This document shows positions 10,159 through 19,981 of a DNA stretch of 64,000 bases, piece after piece; position 1 is the stretch's first letter, and each line of letters starts with the position of its first letter. The DNA lies in contig OZ020268.1 in assembly GCA_963971225.1 (NCBI GenBank), positions 13,059,032-13,123,031 of the forward strand, read 5' to 3'. The notes beneath the pieces are model-generated. The model saw nothing but the letters and a program-made list of their open reading frames with translations, was not told where the DNA came from and ran no database searches. The stretch is from Melieria omissa (lineage: Eukaryota > Arthropoda > Insecta > Diptera > Ulidiidae). Position numbers and translations under genes: made by a program.

Positions 10159-12896
10159 CAGTGGCGTCCCCAGGGGGGGAATTAGGGGGATGGATCCCCC
10201 CCTTGGTCGAAGAATTCATTTATGCAATTTGATATAACAATATGGAATTGTGAAACATTTTTACTATTTGCTTTATCTCTTCTGTAATCACCCACTTAAA
10301 ACCTAATAATTGAACCTCCCATGATCTGGCCAGACCATGATGTGAGCAAGAGGATAGTCAAGGATTGTTGTTAATGATATAAAAAAATCAGAAAGTGTGA
10401 ACACAATAATTTCTTTTGCTTGCCTAGAATAATTAAGTAAATAGCGAGTTTCAACTTCAATGAATTAATTTTGAAATAAAAAAAAACGACAGTAAAGCAA
10501 GAAAATAAAAAAAAAATTTATTAATGTAAAATACGTTACTTATGGATCTACTTCAACTACTTGACCAATGCAATTATTTCAACAATGTAATGCAGTATCA
10601 TGACTAAACCACATTGAGATTTTACATTCGACACACACAAATCGCGTTTTGATATATCTATTTCTGGATTCCTGCACTGTCAATAATTCTGAACTGCTTT
10701 GCCAAAGAAAAATATGCAAAACACGCTCAACATGTTATTGTTCATGCTGAACTGGCCGGATATCTATCTCCTTGTCGCCTTCGGTGTCGCTATCTTCACA
10801 TTGAACTATCTAAACGACCATTTTTTCTATCAGTATCAGAAGCTTCGTTTTGTTCAGGGCCAAAAGAAAGCGTGAAACTGGCAGCACCGTTATTATTACC
10901 TCTAGCAGCAAATTATTTAATATCTTAAATTCTTTGCTCTAAAGCATTAGTTTCCGCTATTGCTTAGACAATTTTTTTAGAGACATTTTCTTCTCTGATT
11001 TAACTCCAGCGTCGAAGTTCAAAAACAATGTCCACCTGATCCTCAAAATAGCATTTCCTTCCTTTCATCTCTGCCACAGAAAACACCCAATCGAATTGAT
11101 AAAAAACCAGACTCGACAAGACCACAAATGCTTCCTTCACTTCAGGATTGTAATTGAATTGACACCAAAACACGGGCATAACCATGAATACAATGGATAA
11201 GTATTAATTTTGAATATGTTCCAATATTATTTTCCAAGAAAAATTCAAATTTATTAACCCAAAGAAAATAAAAGCCAAGGCGAATGAAAAACACTTGAAC
11301 CAGGTACATTTTGCGTCAGCTAATTTATGTCACTATTAACGGGGTGGCACGAAAAAAATGCTTCAAATCGGGTCAGATAGAAAAGCCTAGTTAAAAATAT
11401 ATATAAAATAAAAAAATATTTATAAACAATTCTGACAATAATTACGTCGAAAATAACAAAAAAAATACTGAAAATATCTGGCAATTTTGTATGAAAATGC
11501 ATGCCATGGTTTTGGGTTTTGTGCTTAGAAAGGATCAGTTAAGGATATCATGAAATATGAGCTCGATAGCTTATTACAACATTACTAAAGTGGATCCAAA
11601 GTTCAATATGGTCTGGCCAGAACCGGATGCCCGCAGAAGTGTTAAGAATAAATGATTAAAAAATCAGCATTGCATTTGTTCTCGCAGAATAGTTGTATTT
11701 TCAGTGTTCCCAAAAGTATCGACTATTTACCAAGGTAGTAATCAAACGCAGGCTTCATGCCAACCCTGCATCAGCTGTTGATATTTGAAAAAAAAATTCG
11801 CTTACATTTTTTTGGTGAATTGTGTGTAAACATGGAAACATGGTCAACTCTATCATAATTAAATTTCAGATCGTCACACATTTTGTAAATGTTGGATTTC
11901 TTTTACATAGCTGGTGTGTTATGCTTTTTAAAATACGTCTTTTGAGTTTTTCGTAATTCTTTTAGAAGGTGTTTTCAATATGTAATAACTCAAAACAAAG
12001 TTGAATTTTTTAGTTGGGATTTTATGACTTTAAAATACATGTCACTAAAAGTTGTTGCTTTAAGAAGTTTATGTTATATGTATACATTAGGGCAGGTCAA
12101 ATTGTATGGAACGATTTTTTTTGATGAAGCGTATAGCAAAAACGTAATCTATAGGTGATTCTGAGAAATTTTGCTCAAGAGACCATAGCTCTAAGTCGGA
12201 TTTGGAGCCCCCCAAAATTTAAAAATAAATTGAATTAAAAATGTAAAAAAAGTGTTTTTTTGTTGAAACCTTGAAAATGTTGATTTTTTCAGATCGATTT
12301 TCCTACAAAAAGGAGTTCGAAAACCAAAAATTGATCATAATAAAAGTTGTTGTTGGAATTATCTGAACTTTCATAATCTGCAAAAAAAAAATTATCGAAA
12401 AAAATCGAAGAAAATTCGGAATTTATTAGTTAAAAGTTCATTTTAGGCTATTTTTCGACCAAAAATTCCTAATATGTCTACTAAAAAAAAAAAAAAATAT
12501 TGGTATCAATACAGATTCTGAAAGGTGATAAAAATACCTTTCAAACAAGCTCAGATTGAGAAATCCACTATAACTCTATCCGATTTTATGACGAATTTAA
12601 TTAAATTATTCTATGTATATATTGAAAAATATCTATTTTGAAATTTTGGGGGGGCCCCAAATCCGACATAGAGCTATGGTCTCTTGAGCAAAATTTCTCA
12701 GAATCACCTATAGATTACGTTTTTGCTATACGCTTCATCAAAAAAAAATTAACCCGCCCTAGTATACATATATGTACTTATACAATTTTATTCAACATAT
12801 ATTAAAAATAATACGCAAAGATGAAAGTATAAAAATGGCGTTAAACTGGATTTTTTGCATATCCCCCCCCTTCCCGAAATCCTGGGGACGCCACTG
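10159..12896. mobile_element. hAT-like non-autonomous element with 8-bp target duplication
   Basis: The left end starts CAGTGGCGTCCCCAGG and the right end finishes with CCTGGGGACGCCACTG, its exact complement over 16 bases. The flanks are the identical octamer CTGCAAAG at 10,151-10,158 and 12,897-12,904. CAGTGG-type termini with 8-bp target duplications are the signature of the hAT superfamily. The 2.7-kb interior is AT-rich and has no intact transposase. A minus-strand acidic stretch near 10,740-10,800 (EDSDTEGDKEIDIRPVQHEQ) may be a coding remnant. A second element is nested near the right end. Confidence 0.85.
12088..12761. mobile_element. Nested long-inverted-repeat MITE
   Basis: The two ends are inverted copies of about 130-150 bp starting TAGGGCAGGT (left) and TAGGGCGGGT (right, complement). 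They share the block TGATGAAGCGTATAGCAAAA and further long identical stretches. The flanks are the octamer GTATACAT on both sides (12,080-12,087 and 12,762-12,769). The 8-bp duplication points to hAT-type mobilisation. It inserted inside the larger element at 10,159-12,896, so it is younger than that insertion. It holds no gene. Confidence 0.85.
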
Positions 12897-12904
12897 CTGC
12901 AAAG

Positions 12905-14530
12905 TATCTGTGGCCGACGATGAAGAAAGTGAAACTGGCAGCCGTTGCTGTTCATAACTTTTGACTTTTTTTCGGGGGGGCGGGCACGAGAGTATATTTG
13001 GCCCAAAGGAATTAAATTCTTGTTAACAAAATATTTATTCACTGCTTGCTGGCTGCTATGGCGAGCGAGCTGTGTGTGTGTGTGTGTGTGTGAAAGTGCG
13101 GAATATTGTTTTTGTTTCATATGCATATATGTACATATTTATTTAAACTTGTGTTTGTAATTGTATTTATTCATTTCGTTGTTATTTCGTTGTGGGTTTG
13201 TTCGCTGCTGTTGCAGTCACTCAGAAATCATTGTTTTTCAAAATTGAATTTTGTCTGTTTCAGTTGAGTGGATTTTTCATTTTCCTGTTGGCATTTGTGG
13301 CTATTGCTGTTGTTGTTGTTTGAGTTTATTTTTTTTAAATTGTTGTTGTTGCTGTAGGTGTTGCAGCAATTTTCATTTTTTGTTGTAGTTGTTCTTGTAA
13401 TTGTTGCTGTCTTCTGTATTTCGTGCGCAACTGTTGACTTGTCAAATTTAACATTCAACAGCGATGCGCAAATAAACATACAAACAAACAACACCAACAA
13501 CTACTTGCTGCAATACACAACAATGCTGATGGAAAATGAAATAAAATTGAATACTCGTGAAATCAAATGTAAGTTCGAATGTCCGGCGAACGTATGAAAC
13601 TGTACACAACGAAAGGATACGAATGGCCAACAGTTTTTCGCCTGAGAAAACAAGTGTCGTATGTCTTATTAGGCTTAATGAAACATACGACATTCATTTT
13701 CGGCGGTGACGAGTTGCTGTGCCTTTGTGACCATAAACTGAGTACATCGTCGCTTCGGCTGTCGAGCTGCCGGTGTGTTGCGCATCCTTTGGCATGTTGG
13801 CGTTAATTCCCAGTAACCGTTCGACTGGTTGCTGCCGCCTGTTTCTACTTTTTTTTTCTACTTTCCCACTCAAGGGTTATGTTTGTTCTTCCCCTATTTT
13901 TATTTATTTTTATTTTTAACCAATTTTTTTTCTATTGAAAAAAAAAAATTTTTCCAAAACGTAACGCGTCGCAGTGAAAAATGAAACTCGAGAAATTCAG
14001 TTGCGTCGGCGCGGCGGCTATTAATCAAAAGCGCATTTAACCGCCGCAACAGACCGCCGCTTCACGTGTTTGGCTGCGTTTTCTGTGTGCCTAATGTTGT
14101 TGTTATTTTCACTCAAACATTCGCTCGACACCTTGGCCCATGGCTGACAAATTGCCTCCGGATGACGCGCTGACGGGCGTGTGCGCCGTTGATGATTCCG
14201 TGGAAATATGTGGCGCGCATGTGCGACAGCAGTTTCATTGCGTTTAATTGTGGCTTTTTTTGAGGCTCATTAATACACAAAGCGGCTGGCATAGAGAGTC
14301 GAGTGCGAGCCATAGCCAAAGCGTCGGGAATGCATTTAGACGCACCGTGTCGCTTGACACTTTCAACTCATATCTGACATATACAAATGGCTGTTCATAA
14401 CTTCCCAGACTAACCAGTGGACATATTGGCCGCGACTTGTTCATGGTGTGCAATATTTGCATATTTAGTACGATTTCTTACTGCCTACTGTAGTCGTTGT
14501 TCTCTCCTCAATACTCTCTTTCTTCAATTA
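12905..14530. other. Noncoding DNA with simple repeats
   Basis: No gene is supported. A (GT)n run lies at 13,071-13,092, TTG/GTT-type runs at about 13,295-13,420, and a hairpin at 13,627-13,720. Poly-T and poly-A runs occur near 13,845-13,950. Confidence 0.45.
13627..13720. repeat. Imperfect hairpin
   Basis: Arms of about 38 bp pair around an 18-bp loop. The innermost ten bases, TGTCGTATGT and ACATACGACA, pair perfectly, and the outer parts pair with mismatches. Because of it, both strands encode look-alike peptides, which are artefacts. Confidence 0.6.
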
Positions 14531-15506
14531 AGTAAGGGAGAGGGCTGGGTTGTGAACCAGGCTGGGGTGTGAACCATTGCCGTTTTTTCTTTCCCTAATT
14601 GACATATCCCCAATCTTTCAACTGTCAATTTTGTCTTATGATATGACTCTGCTTTTGTGGTTACACCGAAGTACAAACACGTATTGCTTGTGGCAGCAAT
14701 CGAGTTTGAAAGACATCGTGTTTGAAAATCGACTCCGAAAACTTGTTGGCTTTTTTTTAAGTGCTATCCAAGAGACTGAGCTTATTGCAAAAAGTCTGTG
14801 TAATACATGTTTATTTAGTGTTTTGATTCTATTTTACGATGCAATATTTGTTTATGTCGAATTATGATTGGAAGTGTCGTTTATTTTAAAGTTTCCAAAA
14901 TGGCATCGTGGTTGGGCTGTGAACCACTGAGGTGGCTGGGTTATGAACCACCTGTTTTTCGTACTACATTTGTTCTAACACTGTCAAATATGGACGGATA
15001 TATAAAAATAAAGTCATTTTATATAATTTCACTCGATTTCGTTGTGTTCACTTGAAGTGAGCCAATACGAGAACACGTTCGTATTTCACATGCAAACATT
15101 CCGACACAGATTATGATGAAAATTTAAAAAATTGAGCAGTTTCATTCATTGCGATTTTTTGGCCTAATTGGCGTCATTATAACTTTTTTTCACCTCTTGA
15201 GGCTTCCTGATTAAATAAATTCTCAATGTACTTAAAAATTATGGGTGTTTTCTTCGTATTTTCCGACTTTAATAGGGATTTTCCAGATGGTTCACAACCC
15301 AGCCACTTTTTTGAAAAAGCGAAAAATCACGTTCTCAGAAAATTGGACGTAGAGAGTTAAATTTCAATCAAAACGGTAATTCATAACAAAGTTGCGTTAT
15401 ATATTCACCTTTCCAACGGTATCTTCGATTTTTCGATATCTTTATTCTGTGAAAAGTTAGAGCCAAAAAACAAAACCCGGTTCACACCCCAGCCCTCTCC
15501 CTTACT
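14531..15506. mobile_element. DNA transposon-like element with six 17-bp iterons
   Basis: The ends are inverted repeats beginning AGTAAGGGAGAGGGCTGG. A TA at each boundary could be the target duplication, making the element 14,536-15,501. Inside, the 17-mer GGCTGGGTTGTGAACCA and close variants occur at 14,543-14,559 and 14,560-14,576 (directly adjacent), 14,910-14,926 and 14,934-14,950. Two inverted copies lie at 15,288-15,304 and 15,478-15,494. No transposase is encoded. The iterons resemble terminal and sub-terminal transposase-binding repeats. The superfamily is not assigned. Confidence 0.75.
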
Positions 15507-16260
15507 CTTGCGTCCGAACGAAACAAACTTGGCCCAGACAGCACTGTAGCTGTCTATACATTTTGTGTCTGTTCAGGATATCTTCAGTGGGCTTTTCAAC
15601 GCTTACAAACACCTCGCGTATGTTTTTTCGGCTGTCAGTAAAGCTCTGTATCATGGATCCACTATTCGTATTGATCTACACTAAGAGAAAAAACGAGCTA
15701 AAATCAAGATTTTACGTTCAAAATCAAACCGATCCGTGGACGAAAGTCTGTTAAGCTTGAAAAATCTTAAACCAAGAACAAAATCTTATTTTCGTGCTAA
15801 TTTTTAAGAATCCGTCAATTTTTATTTTAAGATGTTTTTGTGATAATTTTAAGAATAATTAAGTTTAACTTAAGATCAAAAGAAGCTTACCTTGTGATCA
15901 ATTCAAGATTGCGGAAACCTTAATTTATTCTTTATTCTTTATTAAATTCAGTCAATGAACAAAAATGTTCTTACAGACTAAGTGAATGTATAACAAACTC
16001 AAAACTTACAGGCTAAATTGATGAATAACAAGTTTAATTTAAAACTTAAAACTAGTGAACAAAGAAAAGCAAATTGGAAATAAAAGTAAGCGATGGGATT
16101 ATCTAAGCGCATGGTTAAGCGAATTCAAAAAGAGATTGTTTCGTACTTAACTTTTCTCTTTCGGAATCCGAAATCCAAAATTTCATTACCCCAAACAAAA
16201 TAAAAAGCAGTTACTAAAAATGTTGTATGTATATTGGTTTTATTATAAATAAAATTGTAA
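15507..16260. other. Noncoding AT-rich DNA
   Basis: No gene is supported. From about 15,680 the sequence has repeated AATCTTAA/TTAAGATT words, also seen near 19,100-19,260, and may be a decayed repeat. Confidence 0.4.
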
Positions 16261-16264
16261 ATTG

Positions 16265-16612
16265 CGAAAACGAGTCAACGGGGTGCGCCCAGACATCGCT
16301 CGTAACAGGATCCTGCATCACGACAACGCGCCGTGCCACACCGCCCTCAGTGTGTCCCAGTATTTGGGCTCTAAAGGGATCGCCGTGTTGCAACAGCCGC
16401 CTTATTCGCCCGATATGTCACCTTGTGACTTTCTTTGTTCCCTAGAATAAAATCGGTGGTCAAAGGAACCCATTTTGAGTCGATTACGGACATCCAGGCG
16501 GCCGTGACGAGGGTACTCGCGAACATCCCAGTCGAACCGTTCTCTTGGGCAGCTATCGTTGTATAGCTGCCCAAGAGAACCACTTTGAAGGGGATGGCAG
16601 AGTTGTAGAATA
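16265..16612 (+). pseudogene. Mariner transposase C-terminal remnant
   Basis: The catalytic-domain block HHDNAPCHTALSVSQYL is followed by the PPYSPDMSPCDF motif, the second and third acidic catalytic motifs of mariner transposases. Downstream comes a KGTHFESITDIQAAVTRVL segment and, in another frame, the C-terminal FEGDGRVVE before a stop. The N-terminal half, including the first catalytic aspartate, is absent. There is a stop after PCDF at about 16,447, and the region before FEGD is disrupted by a hairpin. Only the 3' end of a once 1.3-kb element remains. Confidence 0.85.
16539..16580. repeat. 18-bp perfect inverted repeat inside mariner relic
   Basis: GTTCTCTTGGGCAGCTAT (16,539-16,556) is followed by a 6-nt loop and then its exact reverse complement (16,563-16,580). 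It replaces the segment that should link the catalytic domain to the FEGD C-terminus, so it looks like a snap-back copy made during repair or replication. Confidence 0.85.
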
Positions 16613-16845
16613 ATTAAAAAAAAAAGTTTTTATGGAATCAGTCGCATTACTTAATTGTCACACCTCATAGATAGACACTAAGACATTTAGATATATACTT
16701 AGATAGACATTTGAATAAACACTTGCATAGATATATTAATATATTGAGAGTTGAAATCCTCCAAATACCTGTTTGTTACAAAAACTGTTGGTGGCAAATA
16801 TGGTTTTAAATAGCATTGCTTTCAAAAGTTTTGTACAAAAGCTTC

Positions 16846-16884
16846 ACCCCTCCCTTCCAAATGAAGTCCTATGTGTGTCATTGG
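16846..16884 (-). repeat. Degenerate hAT-like terminus
   Basis: The segment resembles the terminal sequences at 19,946-19,981 and 51,186-51,220: CCCTCCC, an AAATGAA-TCCT core, then a degraded CCACTG end. Only one end is seen. Confidence 0.35.
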
Positions 16885-16967
16885 ATAGAAGTATAGTTCA
16901 ATTCATTTTATTTAGCATTTATTTCTTTTGCAATGTTGCGCTGACATTGCACGGCCAGTGGAAGTGC

Positions 16968-17721
16968 TCAGAGCTTTTCATGATAGTGTTCGGCCAGAGT
17001 CTGGTCCACCCATGACCGCAGCGCCGCAGCACGCGCGAAAATATTCCTGTCGATTCCGCACCAAATTGTTCCGGACGTCGCTACGCCAATGACCTTGTCG
17101 TCTTGCACCAACGGACCGCCGGAATCACCGAAGCAGGCGCCATTATGAAGGATTGACACATCAACACACAGTTGAGGGCTTTCCGGTTCGCTGATTCGTA
17201 ATCCGCACATTCGTGTATAACAGTACACTCGACGGCCAACCAGTTTCTGTTAGGCCCCATCCGAAGACGGTGGCCTCACTTGAGTCAAGCACCGGCTCAC
17301 CAGCTTCCGCCAGCTTTATGGCCCGAATGTCGTTGTTAAAAGTCAGTGGAGCTGCCAGCCGCAATAGAGCAATGTCGCTGTGCGGGTGGCTATGGACGGC
17401 CTCGACTGAGATCGATGGTGAGTCCGGATGCCATGAGAACTTTTTCGTGCCCGCATACACCTTCACGCTCGATGCAGGGACGCCCTGGACGCAATGTGCA
17501 GCAGTGAGAATGGTTTGCTCGTTGATTATGGAACCACCACATAGATAATTATTGCCTTCCTTCTCAGCAAACAAATGGACAACGTAACCTGTGTCCACAT
17601 GGCTGGCATCGCTACCGCCATAAATGCGATTGTTGTCAACTATGACGTGGGTGGCGGCTGGTGCGGTTCCATGCAGAACGAATACCAACGCCACCAACAA
17701 CTTTGCTAGATACGCGTACAT
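16968..17721 (-). pseudogene. S1 serine protease pseudogene, copy A
   Basis: The start codon at 17,721 opens MYAYLAKLLVALVFVLHG, a signal peptide, followed by activation site R-IYGG, LTAAHC (catalytic His) and DIALLRL (catalytic Asp). The first frame ends at 17,161. The second frame supplies GDSGGP (catalytic Ser) and the C-terminus to the stop at 16,968. Compared with the intact paralogue at 23,128, the stretch between the NQ/DQ pair and the LC motif is 19 nt instead of 39. The net loss of 20 nt removes one cysteine and shifts the frame. TATAAG, Inr and possible polyadenylation signals (16,908-16,923) remain, so a transcript is possible. It would encode a protease lacking its active serine. 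Confidence 0.85.
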
Positions 17722-17742
17722 TTCGGTTACTTTCTCGAACTC

Positions 17743-17776
17743 GAATGATACCCAACGAGTCGGCTGGGGTCTTATA
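17743..17776 (-). promoter_or_regulatory. Core promoter of copy A protease
   Basis: On the minus strand TATAAG (17,776-17,771) lies about 30 bp upstream of an initiator-like TCATTC (17,748-17,743). The ATG follows about 25 nt later. A GATA-type site (TGATAAG on the plus strand) lies about 45 bp further upstream, near 17,816-17,822. Confidence 0.65.
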
Positions 17777-18179
17777 AAGGCGACTGCTATCGATATTGAA
17801 GCAATATTGAATCACTGATAAGAATACGTGAAGAAGGTTTTCTCATTACCAGCGAGGTGACAAAACCATATATTTTCTATTTTATGGAGAAACGCGCAGA
17901 CAGAAAAATTAAATTGAGGAAACCGCTGAAATTGGTTTCTATGACAAATTGCCAATAACCTGAAATGGGTGCACGAGGCTTAAATTAGTTTTTATAGGTG
18001 TCTAAAGTTAATTTGTATATAATGTTTCAAGGTGACCTTCAAGCACAAGCATATAGGCGATGTGGTGATTCTACGCAGAGTTTTCAATTTAACAAAGCCG
18101 CTTTACAAATATGTCTTTGGCCTCATCCCCAAGAGTCAAAGAAGTGTTTAGGGATTGCAACTGAATTCGAAGTCGAACA

Positions 18180-18386
18180 TTAGGGTTCGGACAGGCATTG
18201 GCAGCCATCGATTGACGTGCAATAGCCACAATATCCGCCAATAAAGCAGAAGTTGGAGCAGCCGACACAACTCAGTTTTCCTATAACCCATGCTGTACGT
18301 TTGCGAAGGCGACGCTTGGCGCATTTGTGGCATCTGCTGCGCGCCAAAATTGTTTCGGGCACTGAGATTTTCTTGAGAATTTTTCT
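18180..18386 (-). CDS. Cysteine-rich peptide frame, copy A
   Basis: An open frame of 68 codons has no ATG. It starts just after an in-frame TAG and would need an upstream exon. Its C-terminal part is cysteine-dense (SCVGCSNFCFIGGYCGYC, then CQC), preceded by RR and a KR dibasic site that could release a peptide of about 38 residues. The seven-Cys spacing (C-x2-C-x3-C-x5-C-x2-C-x5-C-x-C) includes the CxxxC and CxC pairs of the defensin-like CS-alpha-beta fold. From the cysteine block to the stop it matches copy B apart from one silent change. A second overlapping frame (18,281-18,541) is also open, so exon structure is unresolved. It could be a relic. Confidence 0.35.
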   Translation of the reverse strand, partial: RKILKKISVPETILARSRCHKCAKRRLRKRTAWVIGKLSCVGCSNFCFIGGYCGYCTSIDGCQCLSEP

Positions 18387-19570
18387 CTAATCAATGCTCT
18401 CGAGCTATGCGAGCGAATAGCGCAGGTTCTTGCCAGCAGCTGATGGCAGTCAGCCACTTGTGTACACTGGGCAAACATTGTTGGCCGAATTACGCAGATT
18501 CCAAAAGTAAAATCACTGCAAGTCGAAAGCACAGAAAGCAATCAAGTTTGGGTTTTCAAAAATTTTTAACAATTGCTATGGAATCTGTGCATGAATCACA
18601 TTGTTGATATTGTTGTGAATGTTGGAAAAGTTTGGGATCCTTTATGGTTCTTTGCCATAGAACCGATTGGACTTGACGTGTACATTTTTATTGTGGTATA
18701 TTATACACAATATTAATTAATAGTATAGTTGTATAATAATCATTGGATATTAATTTCATAAAAAAGAATTATGTACATGACTTCAATAAATATTTTAAAT
18801 ATACATTATATATATTTATATTTATGAAGTACAGATGTAAAGGTGGACTGATAAACTCAGTGATATTTTTAATAATGATGATGAATGAGGTAGCATATCA
18901 TTTTGTATAATTCAAAAGTGTTTTATCAGTTGCTAAGTAATAGTTAAGTCTACCTTTAAAGGTAACTGAAATGAATATTTTAACAGTTTTGAATCAATTA
19001 AACTCCACCCACAATGATGATTCTTCAATTTACGCATAACACACACGTCTGAACATGACGAAGCGGCTAAATGTCAAAATTCATTCTTGTTTTGAGACTG
19101 ATACAATCTTAATTTAAGAATATAATTCAGAAACGAGACAGAAATCTTAAATTAAGATTTTGAAATAAAACTTCACTCCCAAATACGATTTTTCTTCTAA
19201 ATTTAAGTCAGGTTTTGATAACTTTGATCCTGGTTTATGACGTGTTCAATCTTAAACATCCGACTAACACACATTCGTCGATCAGAAGATAATACTTTGG
19301 CTTTTCTAGATATGTACAGATTGTTCAAATCAGATGCGATTTGGAGAAATTACTGACGGTGCAAGTTGTAAAAAAGAATTTTTCGACCATTTTCAAAAAA
19401 CATACATTTTCGAATGTTTTTTTTAGATAAAGTAAATGATCTCCTCTGGTTTTAAAATCTTAGATGAAAGATATATTATTTGAGCAAATCTTAAGCCCAA
19501 CATCAATAGAATCAAAAGAAAAATGACAAAGTTCTGATGCACTGAGTGAAAACAACAACTTTACATTTAT

Positions 19571-19740
19571 TGCACCGTGCGAAAAAAATGTTTTGTCGAG
19601 ACCCATCTTAGTGTTGATATAGGGAGTGAAACTAGAGGTCATTTATAGTAATCTGGCATAGTCAGTTTTTCATTTTCTGACCCAAAGTCCGTTTTAAAGG
19701 ACTTTAAAAATTTAAGGACATACACATTTCAAATATTTTT
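19571..19740 (+). repeat. Dispersed repeat, copy 1
   Basis: It shares ordered blocks with 53,461-53,945 and 37,866-37,953: CACCGTGCGA, AAACTAG, TAGTAA, TTTTAAAGGACTTTAAAA and AAGGACAT. The copies are too diverged to define ends here. Confidence 0.55.
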
Positions 19741-19945
19741 TTTTAATATCTGCGGTTGTGCAATGATGAAGATATGGGTATCAAACGAAAGAGAAAAATT
19801 TTCTCCTTTCAACTAAATTATCTATTTTGAACTTTCAGGACTAAAATATGTCAGGTAGGGAAAACTTACTTGTTTTGGATCTCACTTTGTTGATTCATAC
19901 ATCTAAATTTTATTCTATTTCAAAGTTCTAAAAAAATTTACACAA

Positions 19946-19981
19946 ACCCCTCCTCGAAATAAAATCCTGCGTGCACCACTG
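19946..19981 (-). repeat. hAT-like terminus
   Basis: Read on the minus strand it begins CAGTGGTGCACGCAGGATTT and continues ATTTCGAGGAGGGG. The CAGTGG start and the CAGGATTT core match ends at 51,186-51,220 and, more loosely, the right end of the 10-kb hAT-like element. The partner end was not found. Confidence 0.5.

Larger units (their letters stand above)
16740..18690 (-). repeat. Segmental duplication copy A
   Basis: This inverted copy of the module holds the peptide frame, about 460 bp of shared spacer, and the protease. Homology to copy B begins at the ACACGTCAAGTCCAATCGGT block near 18,685 and continues past the protease to GGAGGATTTCAACTCTC (16,746-16,762), which recurs at 26,624-26,640. 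Copy C shares only the part from about 300 bp upstream of the protease. Confidence 0.8.

Noticed and set aside
13448..13806. Look-alike peptides on opposite strands (SYV...HTT...F-G)
   Set aside because: They arise because the locus is a hairpin, so both strands carry similar sequence.
18407..18607. Plus-strand frame opposite the cysteine-rich peptide
   Set aside because: Antisense shadow; the matching strand of copy B is not open over the same length.
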